From Mesobacillus jeotgali (GTDB lineage Bacteria > Bacillota > Bacilli > Bacillales > Cytobacillaceae): 64,000 nt of DNA. Where the stretch lies: assembly GCF_031759225.1 (NCBI RefSeq), contig NZ_CP134494.1, forward strand, positions 3,346,501 to 3,410,500, written 5' to 3'. The position numbers were made by a program, and so were the translations under genes. The notes below the pieces were generated by a model. The model had not been told where the DNA came from, did not search any database, and worked only from the letters and a program-made list of their open reading frames with translations. How positions within the stretch are numbered: the first letter of the stretch is position 1; each line of letters starts with the position of its first letter. This document shows positions 18,351 through 28,097 of this stretch, in pieces.

Positions 18351-19192
18351 TATACCTTATGGCTTGAATAGCTTCCGAGCAGCTTCACTGTGCAGCCTAA
18401 TGCTTCCAGTTCTGCAATCGCACCCGGAATCAATACATCATCCATTTTTAAATTGATATCGATAATGAAAAAGTATTTTCCTAAGCCAGTCTTCATCGGG
18501 CGTGATTCGATTTTTGACAGATTGAGCTTGCGCCAAGAGAATGCTGATAACACTTGATGCAGCGCACCAGCCCGATCTGATGGCAATGTAATCATCAGAC
18601 TTGTCTTGGACTCTTGAGTTGAAGACATAGGAAACTCATGACCTTCCTTTGCCAGCACAGCGAAGACGGTATGGTTATAGCTGTAATCATGGATATTTTG
18701 CGTTACCGCCACTAACCCGTACTCCTCTGCAGCGAGGCTATTTGCGATGGCGGCGATGTTTCGTTCTGGATGTTTTTTTATATATTTTGCCGCCGCGGCT
18801 GTAGAGGACATATTTTCTAGAGGGATTCCTTTGAATTCTTTATGTAAAAATTTATGGCACTGTGCAAGCGCGTGTGGATGACTGAAAATTTGTTCAGCTC
18901 CCCTCCACTTTTCCATATTGTCCGGATGAACCAGCAAATGCTGCCTGATCGGCACAACCGCTTCCCCAACAATCTGAAGATCTGTTTCATGGACCAAATA
19001 ATCGATGGTAAGGTTAACTGAACCCTCGATTGAGTTTTCCAGCGGAACGATGGCGGCGTCAATTTCTCCTGTTGAAGCGGCATCCATGCATTCTGGTATA
19101 CTCACAAATGGAATTCTCTTAGCCTCTTTAAACAATTGCCGGGCAGCATAATCTGTAAATGTCGCTTCCGGCCCAAGATATCCAATATTCAT
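18350..19192 (-). CDS. pheA: Prephenate dehydratase
   Basis: A 280-residue monofunctional enzyme converting prephenate to phenylpyruvate for phenylalanine synthesis. The catalytic domain (residues 1-180) starts with IGYLGPEATFTDYAA and contains VPLENSIEGSV and the TTR-like region MSSTAAAAKYI; the C-terminal ACT domain (about 200-275) has LHQVLSAFSWRKLNLSKIESRP, the phenylalanine-binding ESRP motif of feedback control. ATG follows AGGGGGG. It sits after pheB, as in B. subtilis. Confidence 0.97.
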   Translation of the reverse strand: MNIGYLGPEATFTDYAARQLFKEAKRIPFVSIPECMDAASTGEIDAAIVPLENSIEGSVNLTIDYLVHETDLQIVGEAVVPIRQHLLVHPDNMEKWRGAEQIFSHPHALAQCHKFLHKEFKGIPLENMSSTAAAAKYIKKHPERNIAAIANSLAAEEYGLVAVTQNIHDYSYNHTVFAVLAKEGHEFPMSSTQESKTSLMITLPSDRAGALHQVLSAFSWRKLNLSKIESRPMKTGLGKYFFIIDINLKMDDVLIPGAIAELEALGCTVKLLGSYSSHKV

Positions 19193-19221
19193 GTCAATCC
19201 CCCCTGCTGCTGCACTCAGCT

Positions 19222-19674
19222 TTAAGCACCTGATCCGAGCACTTCTACTTTTTCTACAAATTCCAGTCTTTTCAGTCTCGCGAGCAATTCGTCCATTTCG
19301 ACACTCATTTCGGTGACATTCAGGCTCAGAGTTACATTCGCCCTGCTTTGCAAAGGAATGGTCTGATGGATGGTCAGAACGTTGCAGCCTGCTGCCGCAA
19401 CGGTGCTCAGCAGTTCAGAAAGCGTACCAGACCGATCTTCAAGCTGAAAAAACAGCGTAATGATCCGTTCCTTCACAACCGTATGGAACGGAAACACGGT
19501 ATCTCGGTATTTGTAAAATGCACTTCGGCTCAAATCGACGCGTTGAACTGCATCCCAGACTGACTCTGCCTTACCGCGCTCGATCATTTCCTTTGCTTCG
19601 AGTGTCTTCTTCATCGCTTCAGGCAGGACATCTTCACGAACAAGGTAAAACTTCCGATCTTGATTTTGCTTCAT
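19222..19674 (-). CDS. pheB: ACT domain protein PheB
   Basis: A 150-residue protein with an N-terminal helical region ([39 protein letters not shown]) and a C-terminal ACT domain (residues about 70-147, [21 protein letters not shown]). The family is called chorismate mutase-like/PheB, but catalytic activity is not established; a regulatory role in aromatic amino acid metabolism is likely. I chose the ATG at 19674 over a TTG eight codons earlier because the length then matches the family. Followed by pheA with a 29-base gap. Confidence 0.92.
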   Translation of the reverse strand: MKQNQDRKFYLVREDVLPEAMKKTLEAKEMIERGKAESVWDAVQRVDLSRSAFYKYRDTVFPFHTVVKERIITLFFQLEDRSGTLSELLSTVAAAGCNVLTIHQTIPLQSRANVTLSLNVTEMSVEMDELLARLKRLEFVEKVEVLGSGA

Positions 19675-19809
19675 CTCCACCACCCCATCAGATTGCAAGC
19701 TTCTATATTTTGCTGCTGGATCTTAATTAATCGGCGAAAACAGCCATTTTTTATAAAGGAAAGCCGATTAACCTGTTTCTGGCTAATCGACCTTCCAAAT
19801 CCTTTAAGG

Positions 19810-21102
19810 CTATTCCACGAATTCAAATTCATATTCAAGCAGCTTGACTGTATCTCCATCTTTCGCGCCTCTTTCACGGAGTGCATCGTCAATGCCCATG
19901 CCGCGCATCTGGCGGGCAAACCTTTGGACAGATTCATCCCTTGAAAAATCAGTCATCTTGAACAGTCTTTCGATGCTATCACCAGAAATGACGAATGTTC
20001 CATCCGACTCACGGGTAATCTGGAATTCCTGTTCTGCTTTTTCATGCTTGTACATTACGCGGTTTTCGTCTTTTTCCAATACCTCTTCATCAATGAGGGG
20101 GAACTCCGGCGTCTTTTCGATCAGATCAGCAACCGCGAATAATAATTCACGCAGACCTTCTCTCGTCACAGCCGAAATTGGGAAAACAGGATGTTCATCC
20201 CCGACTTTTTCCTGGAACACTTTCAGGTTTTCTTCCGCATCTGGCATGTCCATTTTATTGGCGACGATGACTTGAGGTCTTTCCGTCAGCCTCAAATTGT
20301 ATTCCTTCAATTCATTATTGATTGTCAGATAATCCTCGTAAGGATCACGGCCTTCAGTTGCCGCCATGTCAATTACATGGATGATCACTCGTGTACGTTC
20401 GATATGGCGCAGGAACTGATGCCCAAGGCCAACACCTGAATGTGCACCTTCGATAAGTCCAGGCAAGTCTGCAAGAACGAAGCTTCGGCCGTCTTCTGTT
20501 TCAACCATTCCCAGGTTCGGTGCAATCGTAGTGAAATGATATTCCGCAATTTTCGGTCTAGCTGCAGAAACAACAGACAATAACGTCGATTTTCCTACGC
20601 TAGGAAATCCTACCAGACCTACATCCGCAAGGAGTTTTAACTCCATGACGATTTCTCTTTCCTGTCCTGGTTCCCCTTTTTCGGAAAGCTCTGGTGCAGG
20701 GTTAGCTGGTGTAGCAAAGCGTGAGTTACCACGGCCGCCTCGGCCGCCTCTGGCGATAACCGCTTTCTGGCCATGCTCTACCAGGTCAGCAATGATTGCT
20801 CCAGTTTCAGCATCGGACACGATTGTCCCTGGTGGAACCTTTACGATCATATCCTTGGAATTTTTTCCATGCTGGTTTTTAGACATTCCATGTTCTCCGC
20901 GAGGTGCCTTGAAATGGCGCTGATACCTGAAATCCATCAGCGTGCGTAGTCCTTCTTCCACCTGGAAGACCACATTTGCACCGTTACCGCCATCGCCTCC
21001 AGCCGGTCCGCCCTTCGGTACATATTTTTCACGTCGGAACGCGACCATTCCATCGCCGCCGTCCCCGCCTTTTACATAAATTTTAACCTGATCGACAAAC
21101 AT
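19810..21102 (-). CDS. obg: GTPase Obg
   Basis: A 430-residue GTPase linked to the 50S ribosomal subunit, the stress response and sporulation initiation. The glycine-rich Obg fold covers residues 1-158 ([19 protein letters not shown]), the G domain follows with [27 protein letters not shown] and SAVT, and a C-terminal OCT domain ends the protein. ATG lies downstream of AGGTGG with about ten bases, and a minimal ATG-ACA-TAA frame precedes it. Directly follows spo0B, whose pathway Obg promotes in B. subtilis. Confidence 0.97.
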   Translation of the reverse strand: MFVDQVKIYVKGGDGGDGMVAFRREKYVPKGGPAGGDGGNGANVVFQVEEGLRTLMDFRYQRHFKAPRGEHGMSKNQHGKNSKDMIVKVPPGTIVSDAETGAIIADLVEHGQKAVIARGGRGGRGNSRFATPANPAPELSEKGEPGQEREIVMELKLLADVGLVGFPSVGKSTLLSVVSAARPKIAEYHFTTIAPNLGMVETEDGRSFVLADLPGLIEGAHSGVGLGHQFLRHIERTRVIIHVIDMAATEGRDPYEDYLTINNELKEYNLRLTERPQVIVANKMDMPDAEENLKVFQEKVGDEHPVFPISAVTREGLRELLFAVADLIEKTPEFPLIDEEVLEKDENRVMYKHEKAEQEFQITRESDGTFVISGDSIERLFKMTDFSRDESVQRFARQMRGMGIDDALRERGAKDGDTVKLLEYEFEFVE

Positions 21103-21150
21103 TATGTCATTACCACCTGTCTGAAATTTGTTATCGCTTAATATGTTTCC

Positions 21151-21693
21151 CTAGAGTGATTCCATAAAAACTTCTATTGTCAATTCCCCATCGACCACGC
21201 CATCTGACATCACTTTCAATTTTTCACCGTGCTGCTGGTCGAGGAAGCTTTCTAAGCGATTTTTATCATTTATTATTCCGCTAAAATCAAAAAAGAACCC
21301 GATTCCTTTCTCCTGCGGTTCAATTGTGACGGAGAGATGATTTTCCTGATACGGTTCAATCGAAGAATTCAATGTATCAAAAAGCTGCTCTGTCCAGCCA
21401 GTCAACAGCTGGTCATCTAATCTGTTGTGGAAGTTCTGGGAGTCCATTACTTCATATTCCAATTGGAAATGATGGTTCCCCCAATTGCAGGTTAACAAGG
21501 TAGAGGCAAACTGAGGAAGATTTAAATTAGATAGCTTTGCATCCTGCCTGGCTTCCATGATAATTTCTTCAATGATCTCTTTAGCCCGGTCCACTTTATT
21601 CAGCGATAAATTCCCTTTAATTAGTTGAAGCTGATTCATCCAATCATGGCGTGCATGGCGCAAAACCTCGATTGTATCCCACTCTTTTTTCAT
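21151..21693 (-). CDS. spo0B: Sporulation initiation phosphotransferase Spo0B
   Basis: A 180-residue protein of the phosphorelay that passes phosphate from Spo0F to Spo0A. The four-helix-bundle dimerisation motif RHARHDWMNQLQLIKGNLSL carries the phospho-accepting His (residue 16 here, equivalent to His30 in B. subtilis), and a degenerate kinase-like C-terminal domain follows. Sequence outside the His region is poorly conserved, as usual in the family. Start ATG at 21693 is chosen because TAGGAG lies seven bases upstream; an ATG six codons earlier has none. Upstream of obg. Confidence 0.93.
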   Translation of the reverse strand: MKKEWDTIEVLRHARHDWMNQLQLIKGNLSLNKVDRAKEIIEEIIMEARQDAKLSNLNLPQFASTLLTCNWGNHHFQLEYEVMDSQNFHNRLDDQLLTGWTEQLFDTLNSSIEPYQENHLSVTIEPQEKGIGFFFDFSGIINDKNRLESFLDQQHGEKLKVMSDGVVDGELTIEVFMESL

Positions 21694-21835
21694 ACACATA
21701 CTCCTACTCATAAGACTGCTTGGTGTAAGTATAACAAAAAAGCCATTCTGCGTAAGCTAATTATGTATTAAAATTGGTTGGATTGCTTTTTAAAGATCCT
21801 ATTCATACCCTGAAGCTGCATAGCCATAAATACAA

Positions 21836-21861
21836 GAAAACCCTAACCGCAGTGGTTAGGG
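21836..21861 (-). terminator. Terminator of the rplU-prp-rpmA operon
   Basis: Perfect stem CCCTAACC / GGTTAGGG with a 5-base loop and TTTTCTTG on the minus strand, 12 bases past the rpmA stop. Confidence 0.85.
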
Positions 21862-21873
21862 CTTCTCTTTAGC

Positions 21874-22176
<303 letters not shown>

Positions 22177-22509
22177 CTACTGTTTGAAGGTTAATTTTAT
22201 GTGCTTTCCGTACTCTTTTTCCATCGATTGCAATGTAATGACCATGCTTTCGAGGAGCAGTTGAATCTTCTCCTGTGTATCCTCCGGCAAATTGTCGGGA
22301 ATTTCACAGCGGAGAAAACCATCGGCGCCTTGTTCAATGTCCGGGGTGACTCCTGTCAAACCAATGATGGAATTGACAGTTCCGATCGAGATGGTCGAAA
22401 CACCTGCACAGACAATGTCGCTGCCATGGGCAGCAAACCCAGCGTGGCCGCTAATCGTAAACGATTGGATGCTTCCGGATTTTGTACGATTAATCGTTGC
22501 ACGAATCAT
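22177..22509 (-). CDS. prp: Ribosomal-processing cysteine protease Prp
   Basis: A 110-residue protease that removes the L27 N-terminal extension. The catalytic pair is visible as His22 (SGHAGFAAHG) and Cys34 (DIVCAGVS). Length and the position between rplU and rpmA match the Firmicutes family (YsxB in B. subtilis). ATG follows AAGGCGG. The gene is probably co-transcribed and partly coupled with its ribosomal neighbours. Confidence 0.96.
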   Translation of the reverse strand: MIRATINRTKSGSIQSFTISGHAGFAAHGSDIVCAGVSTISIGTVNSIIGLTGVTPDIEQGADGFLRCEIPDNLPEDTQEKIQLLLESMVITLQSMEKEYGKHIKLTFKQ

Positions 22510-22524
22510 GGCAATCCGCCTTAA

Positions 22525-22833
22525 TTAAGCGTTGATCTTTTCGATAACAACTTTAGTGTAAGGCTGACGATGACCTTGCTTCTTACGATTGTTCTTTTTC
22601 GCTTTGTACTTGAAAACGATGATTTTCTTTTGACGGCCGTTCTTTTCAACTTTAGCAGTAACAGTTGCGCCTTCAACTACTGGGCTACCAACTTTAACGT
22701 TATCGCCACCTACAAAAAGAACCTTGTCAAAAGTTACAGTTTCGCCTTCAGCAGCGTTTAGCTTTTCAATGTAGATTGCTTGTCCTTCTTCTACCTTTAC
22801 TTGCTTGCCGCCAGTTTCGATAATTGCGTACAT
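22525..22833 (-). CDS. rplU: 50S ribosomal protein L21
   Basis: A 102-residue ribosomal protein with typical start [18 protein letters not shown] and C-terminal [18 protein letters not shown] chose the ATG at 22833 (GAGGAGGTG eight bases upstream) and not a longer in-frame reading that runs into the leader. First gene of rplU-prp-rpmA; a structured leader and a strong promoter lie upstream, fitting the known L21 autogenous control element of Firmicutes. Confidence 0.98.
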   Translation of the reverse strand: MYAIIETGGKQVKVEEGQAIYIEKLNAAEGETVTFDKVLFVGGDNVKVGSPVVEGATVTAKVEKNGRQKKIIVFKYKAKKNNRKKQGHRQPYTKVVIEKINA

Positions 22834-22844
22834 TCCAGTGCACC

Positions 22845-22945
22845 TCCTCATTAGACTCAGACTCGCCAACCGCAGGCGTTTGCGTATTTGCAAAGCTTAG
22901 ATACCTGAAGTGTGCGGTTGTAGCACGGGTGCTACAAACAATAAC
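22845..22945 (-). ncRNA. Ribosomal protein L21 leader
   Basis: Between the rplU promoter and ribosome binding site the minus strand contains hairpin TTGTAGCA-CCCG-TGCTACAA, then a region with AACCGCA / TGCGGTT complementarity and CAAATACGCAAACG. Position and length fit the Firmicutes L21 leader that senses free L21. Covariation was not tested; ends are approximate. Confidence 0.7.
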
Positions 22946-22951
22946 ATTAAA

Positions 22952-22981
22952 ATACTATCATATGCTCAGCGAAAGTGTCAA
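22952..22981 (-). promoter_or_regulatory. Sigma-A promoter of rplU operon
   Basis: Minus strand TTGACA (22976-22981), 18-base spacer, TAGTAT (22952-22957); transcription would start just before the L21 leader. Confidence 0.75.
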
Positions 22982-23017
22982 CATAATAATATATGTTCTT
23001 TTAATGGCCAGCTTGGC

Positions 23018-24472
23018 TCAACCGGATTCTGTCGAAGCACCAACCTTAAGGATTTCGTAAAAAGGTTTCGCCGCATCTGACAACGAGAATTTTATCTTAA
23101 AGCCCAATGCTTTTTCAAGCCTCAATTTATGGATATCAGCCTCACCGGAAAATTGCTTGATGACTTCATCCGTTGCGGCAAGGAGAACTTCATCATAATC
23201 TGAATTTTTGTATTCCCATAGCGCGCGCTCGAGCTGGTACGCGACAGTCTCTGAGCTGAGTACCTGCCCGGTGCCTCCGCATGTCCAGCATTTTTCAGTC
23301 AGGGTCTCGGCCATCGACTGCTTCGTCTTCTTTCTTGTCAACTGAAGGATTCCCAGCTCTGTAAATCCGATGATCCGTGTCCTGCGCCCATCCAGAAGCA
23401 ATTCTTTTTGAATGTGCTTCAACACCTTGTCCCTCTCACTCTGACTCTTCATATCAATAAAATCGATCAAAATGATGCCCGCAAGATCCCTGAGCCTGAT
23501 TTGCCTTGCCGCTTCGGCTGCAGCATTCATATTCGTTTTCATGACGGTGTCGCGCAAATCACTCTTACCGGAAAACTTCCCTGTGTTCACATCGATCATC
23601 GTCAGTGCCTCACCCTGGTCAATGACCATGTAGGCCCCTTTTTCGAGCCAGACCATCCTTTTAAGCAACCGCTCGATTTCTTGCTCGATTTTATAAAAAA
23701 AGAAGATATTTTCTTTGCCATTATAAAACTCTGACTCTATCCCCTCTGGATGATGCTGCTGGATTCTTTTTTTCATATCGAGGCAATCTGTGATCACTTC
23801 AACATTTTCAACAGAAAGAAGGGCTGACATCGCCTGCTCAAAAAAGTAGTCACGACTATGAACAACCCCTGGCTTCTTCATGGCTGACATGGACTTTGCC
23901 ATTTGAGCGTATTGATCCCGCTGCTGCTCCAGCTCACTCATGATGACTTCCTCTGTCTGACTCAGGCTTTCAGTCCTGAAAATGAGGCCTTCTTCGGGCG
24001 TCTTAACCTGGCTGGCAAATTCTCTCCATTTATCCCTGGTTTCTGGTGATTCTGCCTTTTTAGATACAGCTATGTATTTTCCGTGAGGCATATAGACAAG
24101 GTTCTCACCCTGTAACTCAATGACTCCCGTCAGCCTTGCCCCCTTTGTTCCGGCCGCATCCTTTTCAACCTGGACTAGCAGCTTTTCACCTTGATGGACA
24201 TAGGAAGAAATCGAGCGGCTATTTTTCTTCTCGTCATCTGAAAGTACATAGGAAGGGAGCTTCTCTTTTTGAAGAAAGCCGCTCATTTCTTCGCCAAAAT
24301 TGACGAAGGCGGCGTTCATTCCAGGGATGACTTTTTCGACGATGCCCAGATAAATATTCCCGACTAGCGATTGCTGGCCAGGCTGTTCAATATATATTTT
24401 TTCGACTTCGCCATCCTTGACCATAGCGAAGCGCTTTTCTCTCGAATTGGCATTAATGATTAACTTGTTCAT
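23018..24472 (-). CDS. rng: Ribonuclease E/G family endoribonuclease
   Basis: A 484-residue single-strand-specific RNase of the Rne/Rng family. It has the N-terminal S1 domain (GNIYLGIVEKVIPGMNAAFVNFG), the DNase I-like catalytic region with metal-binding Asp residues in LTMIDVNTGKFSG and GIILIDFIDM, and the zinc-link CxxC in KCWTCGGTG. Length fits RNase G rather than the longer RNase E. B. subtilis itself has no member, relying on RNase Y and J, so this marks a difference. It lies between spoIVFB and rplU; ATG follows GAGGAG. Likely roles are mRNA decay or rRNA maturation. Confidence 0.92.
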   Translation of the reverse strand: MNKLIINANSREKRFAMVKDGEVEKIYIEQPGQQSLVGNIYLGIVEKVIPGMNAAFVNFGEEMSGFLQKEKLPSYVLSDDEKKNSRSISSYVHQGEKLLVQVEKDAAGTKGARLTGVIELQGENLVYMPHGKYIAVSKKAESPETRDKWREFASQVKTPEEGLIFRTESLSQTEEVIMSELEQQRDQYAQMAKSMSAMKKPGVVHSRDYFFEQAMSALLSVENVEVITDCLDMKKRIQQHHPEGIESEFYNGKENIFFFYKIEQEIERLLKRMVWLEKGAYMVIDQGEALTMIDVNTGKFSGKSDLRDTVMKTNMNAAAEAARQIRLRDLAGIILIDFIDMKSQSERDKVLKHIQKELLLDGRRTRIIGFTELGILQLTRKKTKQSMAETLTEKCWTCGGTGQVLSSETVAYQLERALWEYKNSDYDEVLLAATDEVIKQFSGEADIHKLRLEKALGFKIKFSLSDAAKPFYEILKVGASTESG

Positions 24473-24485
24473 TGTTTCTCCTCAC

Positions 24486-24523
24486 GCAAAAAAATGCAGC
24501 GCAAAAGGTATCTGCGCTGCATT
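24486..24523 (-). terminator. Terminator of spoIVFA-spoIVFB
   Basis: Perfect stem AATGCAGCGCA / TGCGCTGCATT with T5 on the minus strand, just upstream of the rng ribosome binding site. Confidence 0.9.
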
Positions 24524-24535
24524 CATTATCCTATT

Positions 24536-25402
24536 TTAAAAGGTGTAAAGCAAATCTCCAATTTTGGCTGATAATAGCTTCTCACTGAAAAAAGCATGGA
24601 GCAATTCATTCTCATCCATGACCATTTCCTTGCCGTCCTTCTGCTTTACGATGATGGGATGCTTGCAGCCGCGCTGGAATTTTCCCAGTACCTGCCCGAC
24701 CATTTCATTCTCGGTTGCGTTGATCGGCTTCAGCTCTCTCAAATCCAGCTGCTTTCCATAATGCCTTTCCATCAAAAAGCGCATGAATGTAAACCGTCTC
24801 TGCTTCCATTCAAAGTACAGGGAGAAAGCCAGGAAACCGATGATGACCCAGACATTCAATGTCATTGGTGCCATGACGATGAGGATGGCTGAAAATATCG
24901 CAAGTGTTCCTGCTGAGACATACAGCGTCCGCACATGGGCTTCCTGAAAGGAAGTGGACATCGATAGCAGGATGAACAACAGCTTGCCCCCATCCAACGG
25001 CCAGATTGGGATCAGATTGAACAAGAGCACCATCATATTGTATTCGATGAATAACATATGCCATTTTTCCGGAACTAGCCCTGCGGCAAACAGCAAATAG
25101 GAGAGGGCCATCATCCAGACATGCTGCAGAGGACCTGCAAGAACGACGATCAGTTCCTCTTTTAACGGTCTGTTCCCGTGCTCATCCATTTCCGCTACAC
25201 CGCCGAATGGCAGCAGGGCGATTTTCTTGATTCTCCACGAAAAAAAAGAAGCTGCAGCACCATGTCCCATTTCATGAACAAAAATAATCAGCAGCACCAT
25301 CATCAGCTCTATGAAATGCGCGGTCGCAACAGCAAGGGCGATGATCACCCACAACAATGGATGGATGTGTATTTTTCGCAATAATTCAATGGCTTTATTC
25401 AA
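24536..25402 (-). CDS. spoIVFB: SpoIVFB intramembrane metalloprotease (pro-sigma-K processing)
   Basis: A 288-residue site-2 protease with about six membrane segments. The zinc site HEMGH is at residues 43-47 (His43, Glu44, His47, the same numbering as B. subtilis) and the third ligand lies in NLIPIWPLDGGK; a C-terminal CBS-like domain follows. It cuts pro-sigma-K in the mother cell once BofA/SpoIVFA inhibition is lifted. The start is TTG, overlapping the last codons of spoIVFA by 8 bases, so translation is coupled. Confidence 0.96.
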   Translation of the reverse strand: MNKAIELLRKIHIHPLLWVIIALAVATAHFIELMMVLLIIFVHEMGHGAAASFFSWRIKKIALLPFGGVAEMDEHGNRPLKEELIVVLAGPLQHVWMMALSYLLFAAGLVPEKWHMLFIEYNMMVLLFNLIPIWPLDGGKLLFILLSMSTSFQEAHVRTLYVSAGTLAIFSAILIVMAPMTLNVWVIIGFLAFSLYFEWKQRRFTFMRFLMERHYGKQLDLRELKPINATENEMVGQVLGKFQRGCKHPIIVKQKDGKEMVMDENELLHAFFSEKLLSAKIGDLLYTF

Positions 25403-26174
25403 ACTTGATCACCTGGACAGGATCAACGAAGTCATCCCCTTTTTTTATAGCGAAGTAAAACGAACCTTTAATGCCATCCGTACTGTCCATCGCACTTCCA
25501 ACCTTCGTTCCCTTGGAGATATATTCATAGAGGCTTACGTCGATTTCATCAAGATTTCCGTACCATGTTTCACTCTTGTCTGCATGCTGCACAATGACCG
25601 TTTTGCCGAACCCTTCCTTCATCCCGACGAAGTGGACAAGACCTTCATCCATGGCTTCTACACCGGCACCTTTGCCGGTTTCAATCATGATTCTCTGGCC
25701 ATTATCGCCAAAATCTTCAAGGATCTTCCCTGATGCAGGGAGTGCATACTCATTGTCTGGAGCCAGCTCCTGTTTGTTTTCTTCCTCAGTACTTTCTTTG
25801 GCTGGAAGCAGAGCCAAAGGCTTTCCGAATTGGTCTTCATACCAGTTCGAAACGGCAGCAAACTGGAATTCCTGTTCCATCGTATGCTTCACGTATTGCT
25901 GGATTGTTTCTGCTTTTTCAGATGGACTGCGGTAAATGATCGCAATGATCAAAACGAGGCACGCCGAAGCAAGCACCTTGAATAAAAATACTTCCTTCTT
26001 GAATAAAGGATGTCCGCCTTCCCCCGGCCCCATGTCATAAGATGGAATCCGGTCAAAACCATGCCGCTCCTCCTCCGTCGAAAAAAAGCGATTATGGTTC
26101 ATCTTCTCCATTCTATCCCGCTCTCTTTTCCTCTTCATCATCCTTCTGCGTATATCATCAGCTCTCGAGTTCAT
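25395..26174 (-). CDS. spoIVFA: SpoIVFA, inhibitor/scaffold of SpoIVFB
   Basis: A 259-residue protein: charged N-terminal cytoplasmic part (MKRKRERDRME), one membrane segment near residue 70-90, and an extracytoplasmic LytM-like (M23) domain at the C-terminus (GLVHFVGMKEGFGKTVIVQHAD). The M23 domain lacks a full zinc site, as expected for this regulator, which tethers BofA and SpoIVFB in the outer forespore membrane. ATG follows GGTGGG. Overlaps spoIVFB. Confidence 0.94.
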   Translation of the reverse strand: MNSRADDIRRRMMKRKRERDRMEKMNHNRFFSTEEERHGFDRIPSYDMGPGEGGHPLFKKEVFLFKVLASACLVLIIAIIYRSPSEKAETIQQYVKHTMEQEFQFAAVSNWYEDQFGKPLALLPAKESTEEENKQELAPDNEYALPASGKILEDFGDNGQRIMIETGKGAGVEAMDEGLVHFVGMKEGFGKTVIVQHADKSETWYGNLDEIDVSLYEYISKGTKVGSAMDSTDGIKGSFYFAIKKGDDFVDPVQVIKFE

Positions 26175-26329
26175 CCAATCCCACCATTCCCCTTGTACTC
26201 TAAGTTAGTACAAGTCTATGACCTGTCCAACGAGAGTATGACAAATTCGATGAATGGAAAATGTGATGAGGATTGAAGAGAACAACGAGGGCGGCAATAC
26301 AGAAAGACTTCAGTAGCCAGGGTTGATAT

Positions 26330-26368
26330 AAAAAAAGCACCTGCCCTCGAACAAGTGAGAGGAGATGC
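26330..26368 (-). terminator. Terminator of minCD
   Basis: Stem GCATCTCCTCTC / GAGGGCAGGTGC with one mismatch and G-U pairs, followed by T7 on the minus strand, just after the minD stop. Confidence 0.75.
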
Positions 26369-26375
26369 CTTGTGA

Positions 26376-27179
26376 TCAGCGGACGCCGAAGAATTTTTTG
26401 ATCTTCGAAAATACGCCTTTGTTTTCATTATCCAATTGCTGCAATGGGACCGATTCACCAAGAATCCTCCTGGCGATGTTCCTGTACGCAATAGATGCTT
26501 TGCTATTTGGATTCAGTGCGATTGGTTCGCCGTGGTTTGAAGCTTTGATGACTTCATCATCATCGGCCACAATCCCAATTAAATCGATGGATAGATGTGT
26601 CGTGATTTCATCGACATCAAGCATGTCGCCATTTTTCATCATATGGCTGCGGATCCTGTTGATGACAAGCTTTGGTGATTCAACATTCTCTTCTTTTTCA
26701 AGCAGTCCGATAATCCTGTCAGCATCCCTGACTGCGGAAACCTCTGGTGTTGTGACGACAATTGCCTTATCAGCACCTGCAACCGCGTTTTTATAGCCCT
26801 GCTCGATTCCTGCCGGGCAATCGATGATGATGTAATCATAATCCTGCTTCAGTTCATTCACTAATTTCCTCATTTGTTCCGGCTGGACCGCAGTTTTATC
26901 ACTAGTCTGTGCAGCAGGAAGCAAATATAGGTGGTCATCGAAGCGCTTATCTTTTACTAGTGCCTGATGGATTTTGCATCTTCCTTCGATTACATCGACA
27001 AGATCATAAATAATGCGATTTTCAAGCCCCATGACAACGTCCAGGTTACGCAAGCCGATATCTGTATCGACAAGGCAGACTCTTTTGCCTTGAAGGGCCA
27101 AAGCTGTACCAATATTAGCAGAAGTTGTCGTTTTGCCAACTCCGCCTTTTCCGGATGTAATCACTATCGCTTCTCCCAT
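26376..27179 (-). CDS. minD: Septum-site determining ATPase MinD
   Basis: A 267-residue ParA/MinD-type ATPase. The deviant Walker A SGKGGVGKTTT is at residues 9-19, Walker B region YIIIDCPAGIEQG follows, and the C-terminal amphipathic membrane-binding helix is visible in FSKIKKFFG. With MinC it blocks polar septation. ATG is seven bases after AGGAGG, which lies inside the end of minC; the two are adjacent with no gap. Confidence 0.97.
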   Translation of the reverse strand: MGEAIVITSGKGGVGKTTTSANIGTALALQGKRVCLVDTDIGLRNLDVVMGLENRIIYDLVDVIEGRCKIHQALVKDKRFDDHLYLLPAAQTSDKTAVQPEQMRKLVNELKQDYDYIIIDCPAGIEQGYKNAVAGADKAIVVTTPEVSAVRDADRIIGLLEKEENVESPKLVINRIRSHMMKNGDMLDVDEITTHLSIDLIGIVADDDEVIKASNHGEPIALNPNSKASIAYRNIARRILGESVPLQQLDNENKGVFSKIKKFFGVR

Positions 27180-27860
27180 TTAGAGGCCTCCTTCGAATCT
27201 AGTTAAATTAGGTCTTTTCTTCATTAAAACTTGTAATCTATCAACTACAATCTGTTGACTGTCTGATATGTATGCACATTCCATCACACGTTTTTCTTCA
27301 TCAGGAACATGGTCCGGGGCGCGGTTGATGCATTCACTGATCCGTAGTTGAGACGGCTTCATGACAGATGCCGCAATGACTGCTTCATCATTGCCTTCCG
27401 AACCTGCATGTGCAACCCCTTTTAAAGCGCCCATGATAAAGATATTCCCTGTCGCCTTGACCGTTCCTCCGGGATTGACATCTCCAATGAGCAGCAAGTC
27501 CCCAGTTATTTCAAGAACCTGTCCTGAACGGATCACTTTGGCAACAGGCACGATTTCTGTTTCCTGGCGAAGCTTGTCAGCCTCCTCCCTGGTGATCACA
27601 TTGGTCACCAGATCCTCGACGATCAAGTTCCTCTTCTGCCGGATCAGGTCTTTCAGCTCTTCTTCTTGAGCTTTTGTAAGGTACCTATTACCTACCTTAA
27701 CCTTTACCGAAAGCAGCTGCTGCTCTTCCTGGACACGGGAAGAATTCGAGAGTTTCCTGTCGAGCTCCTTCTTAAGTTCATCATAGGAGCAATTATCATC
27801 CAAATGGAGCGTAAGCCCATCTTTTGTTCCTTTTATCGTCACATTTTGTGATTTCTTCAT
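27180..27860 (-). CDS. minC: Septum-site determining protein MinC
   Basis: A 226-residue FtsZ-assembly inhibitor. The N-terminal domain starts with [16 protein letters not shown], and the C-terminal beta-helix (about residue 105 on) has the typical [41 protein letters not shown]. Start ATG with GAGGTG ten or more bases upstream. The dispersed repeat copy 2 begins three bases upstream of that binding site, so it would be part of any longer leader. Confidence 0.97.
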   Translation of the reverse strand: MKKSQNVTIKGTKDGLTLHLDDNCSYDELKKELDRKLSNSSRVQEEQQLLSVKVKVGNRYLTKAQEEELKDLIRQKRNLIVEDLVTNVITREEADKLRQETEIVPVAKVIRSGQVLEITGDLLLIGDVNPGGTVKATGNIFIMGALKGVAHAGSEGNDEAVIAASVMKPSQLRISECINRAPDHVPDEEKRVMECAYISDSQQIVVDRLQVLMKKRPNLTRFEGGL

Positions 27861-27878
27861 ACTGGATGTTCACCTCAT

Positions 27879-27999
27879 ACGAAAAGCGCAAGCGCATTGG
27901 TCAGCCCCGACCAGCGTTGGAGGGCCTGACAATGAAGTCGTTCTTTGACTTCATTGGCAAGACCGAAACGTCTCGAGGGGCTAGGCGCTGGAGCTAGAC
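27879..27999 (-). repeat. Dispersed ~120-bp intergenic repeat, copy 2
   Basis: The reverse complement of the copy at 3220-3340, with a close match along its full length, including the central TGAAGTC-TTCTTT-GACTTCA hairpin and the CTCGAGGGGCTAGGCGCTGG end. Same length (121 bp). Confidence 0.88.
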
Positions 28000-28035
28000 A
28001 CTAATCTAAGTGTAAAAAGTCTAAACATTTCTAAT

Positions 28036-28097
28036 ACGAAAAGCGCAAGCGCCTTCAGCCTCAAAACGGTCACAGGGGCTGGGCACTGGAGCTGGAC
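28036..28097 (-). repeat. Dispersed repeat, shortened copy 3
   Basis: Starts with ACGAAAAGCGCAAGCGCC and ends with GGGGCTGGGCACTGGAGCTGGAC, both ends matching copy 2, but the middle with the internal hairpin is missing, giving 62 bp. Same orientation as copy 2 and 36 bp from it. Confidence 0.82.

Noticed and set aside
19727..19771. 9-bp arms TTAATCGGC / GCCGATTAA between pheB and obg as a terminator
   Set aside because: Loop of 27 bases and no T tract; could be chance in an AT-rich gap.
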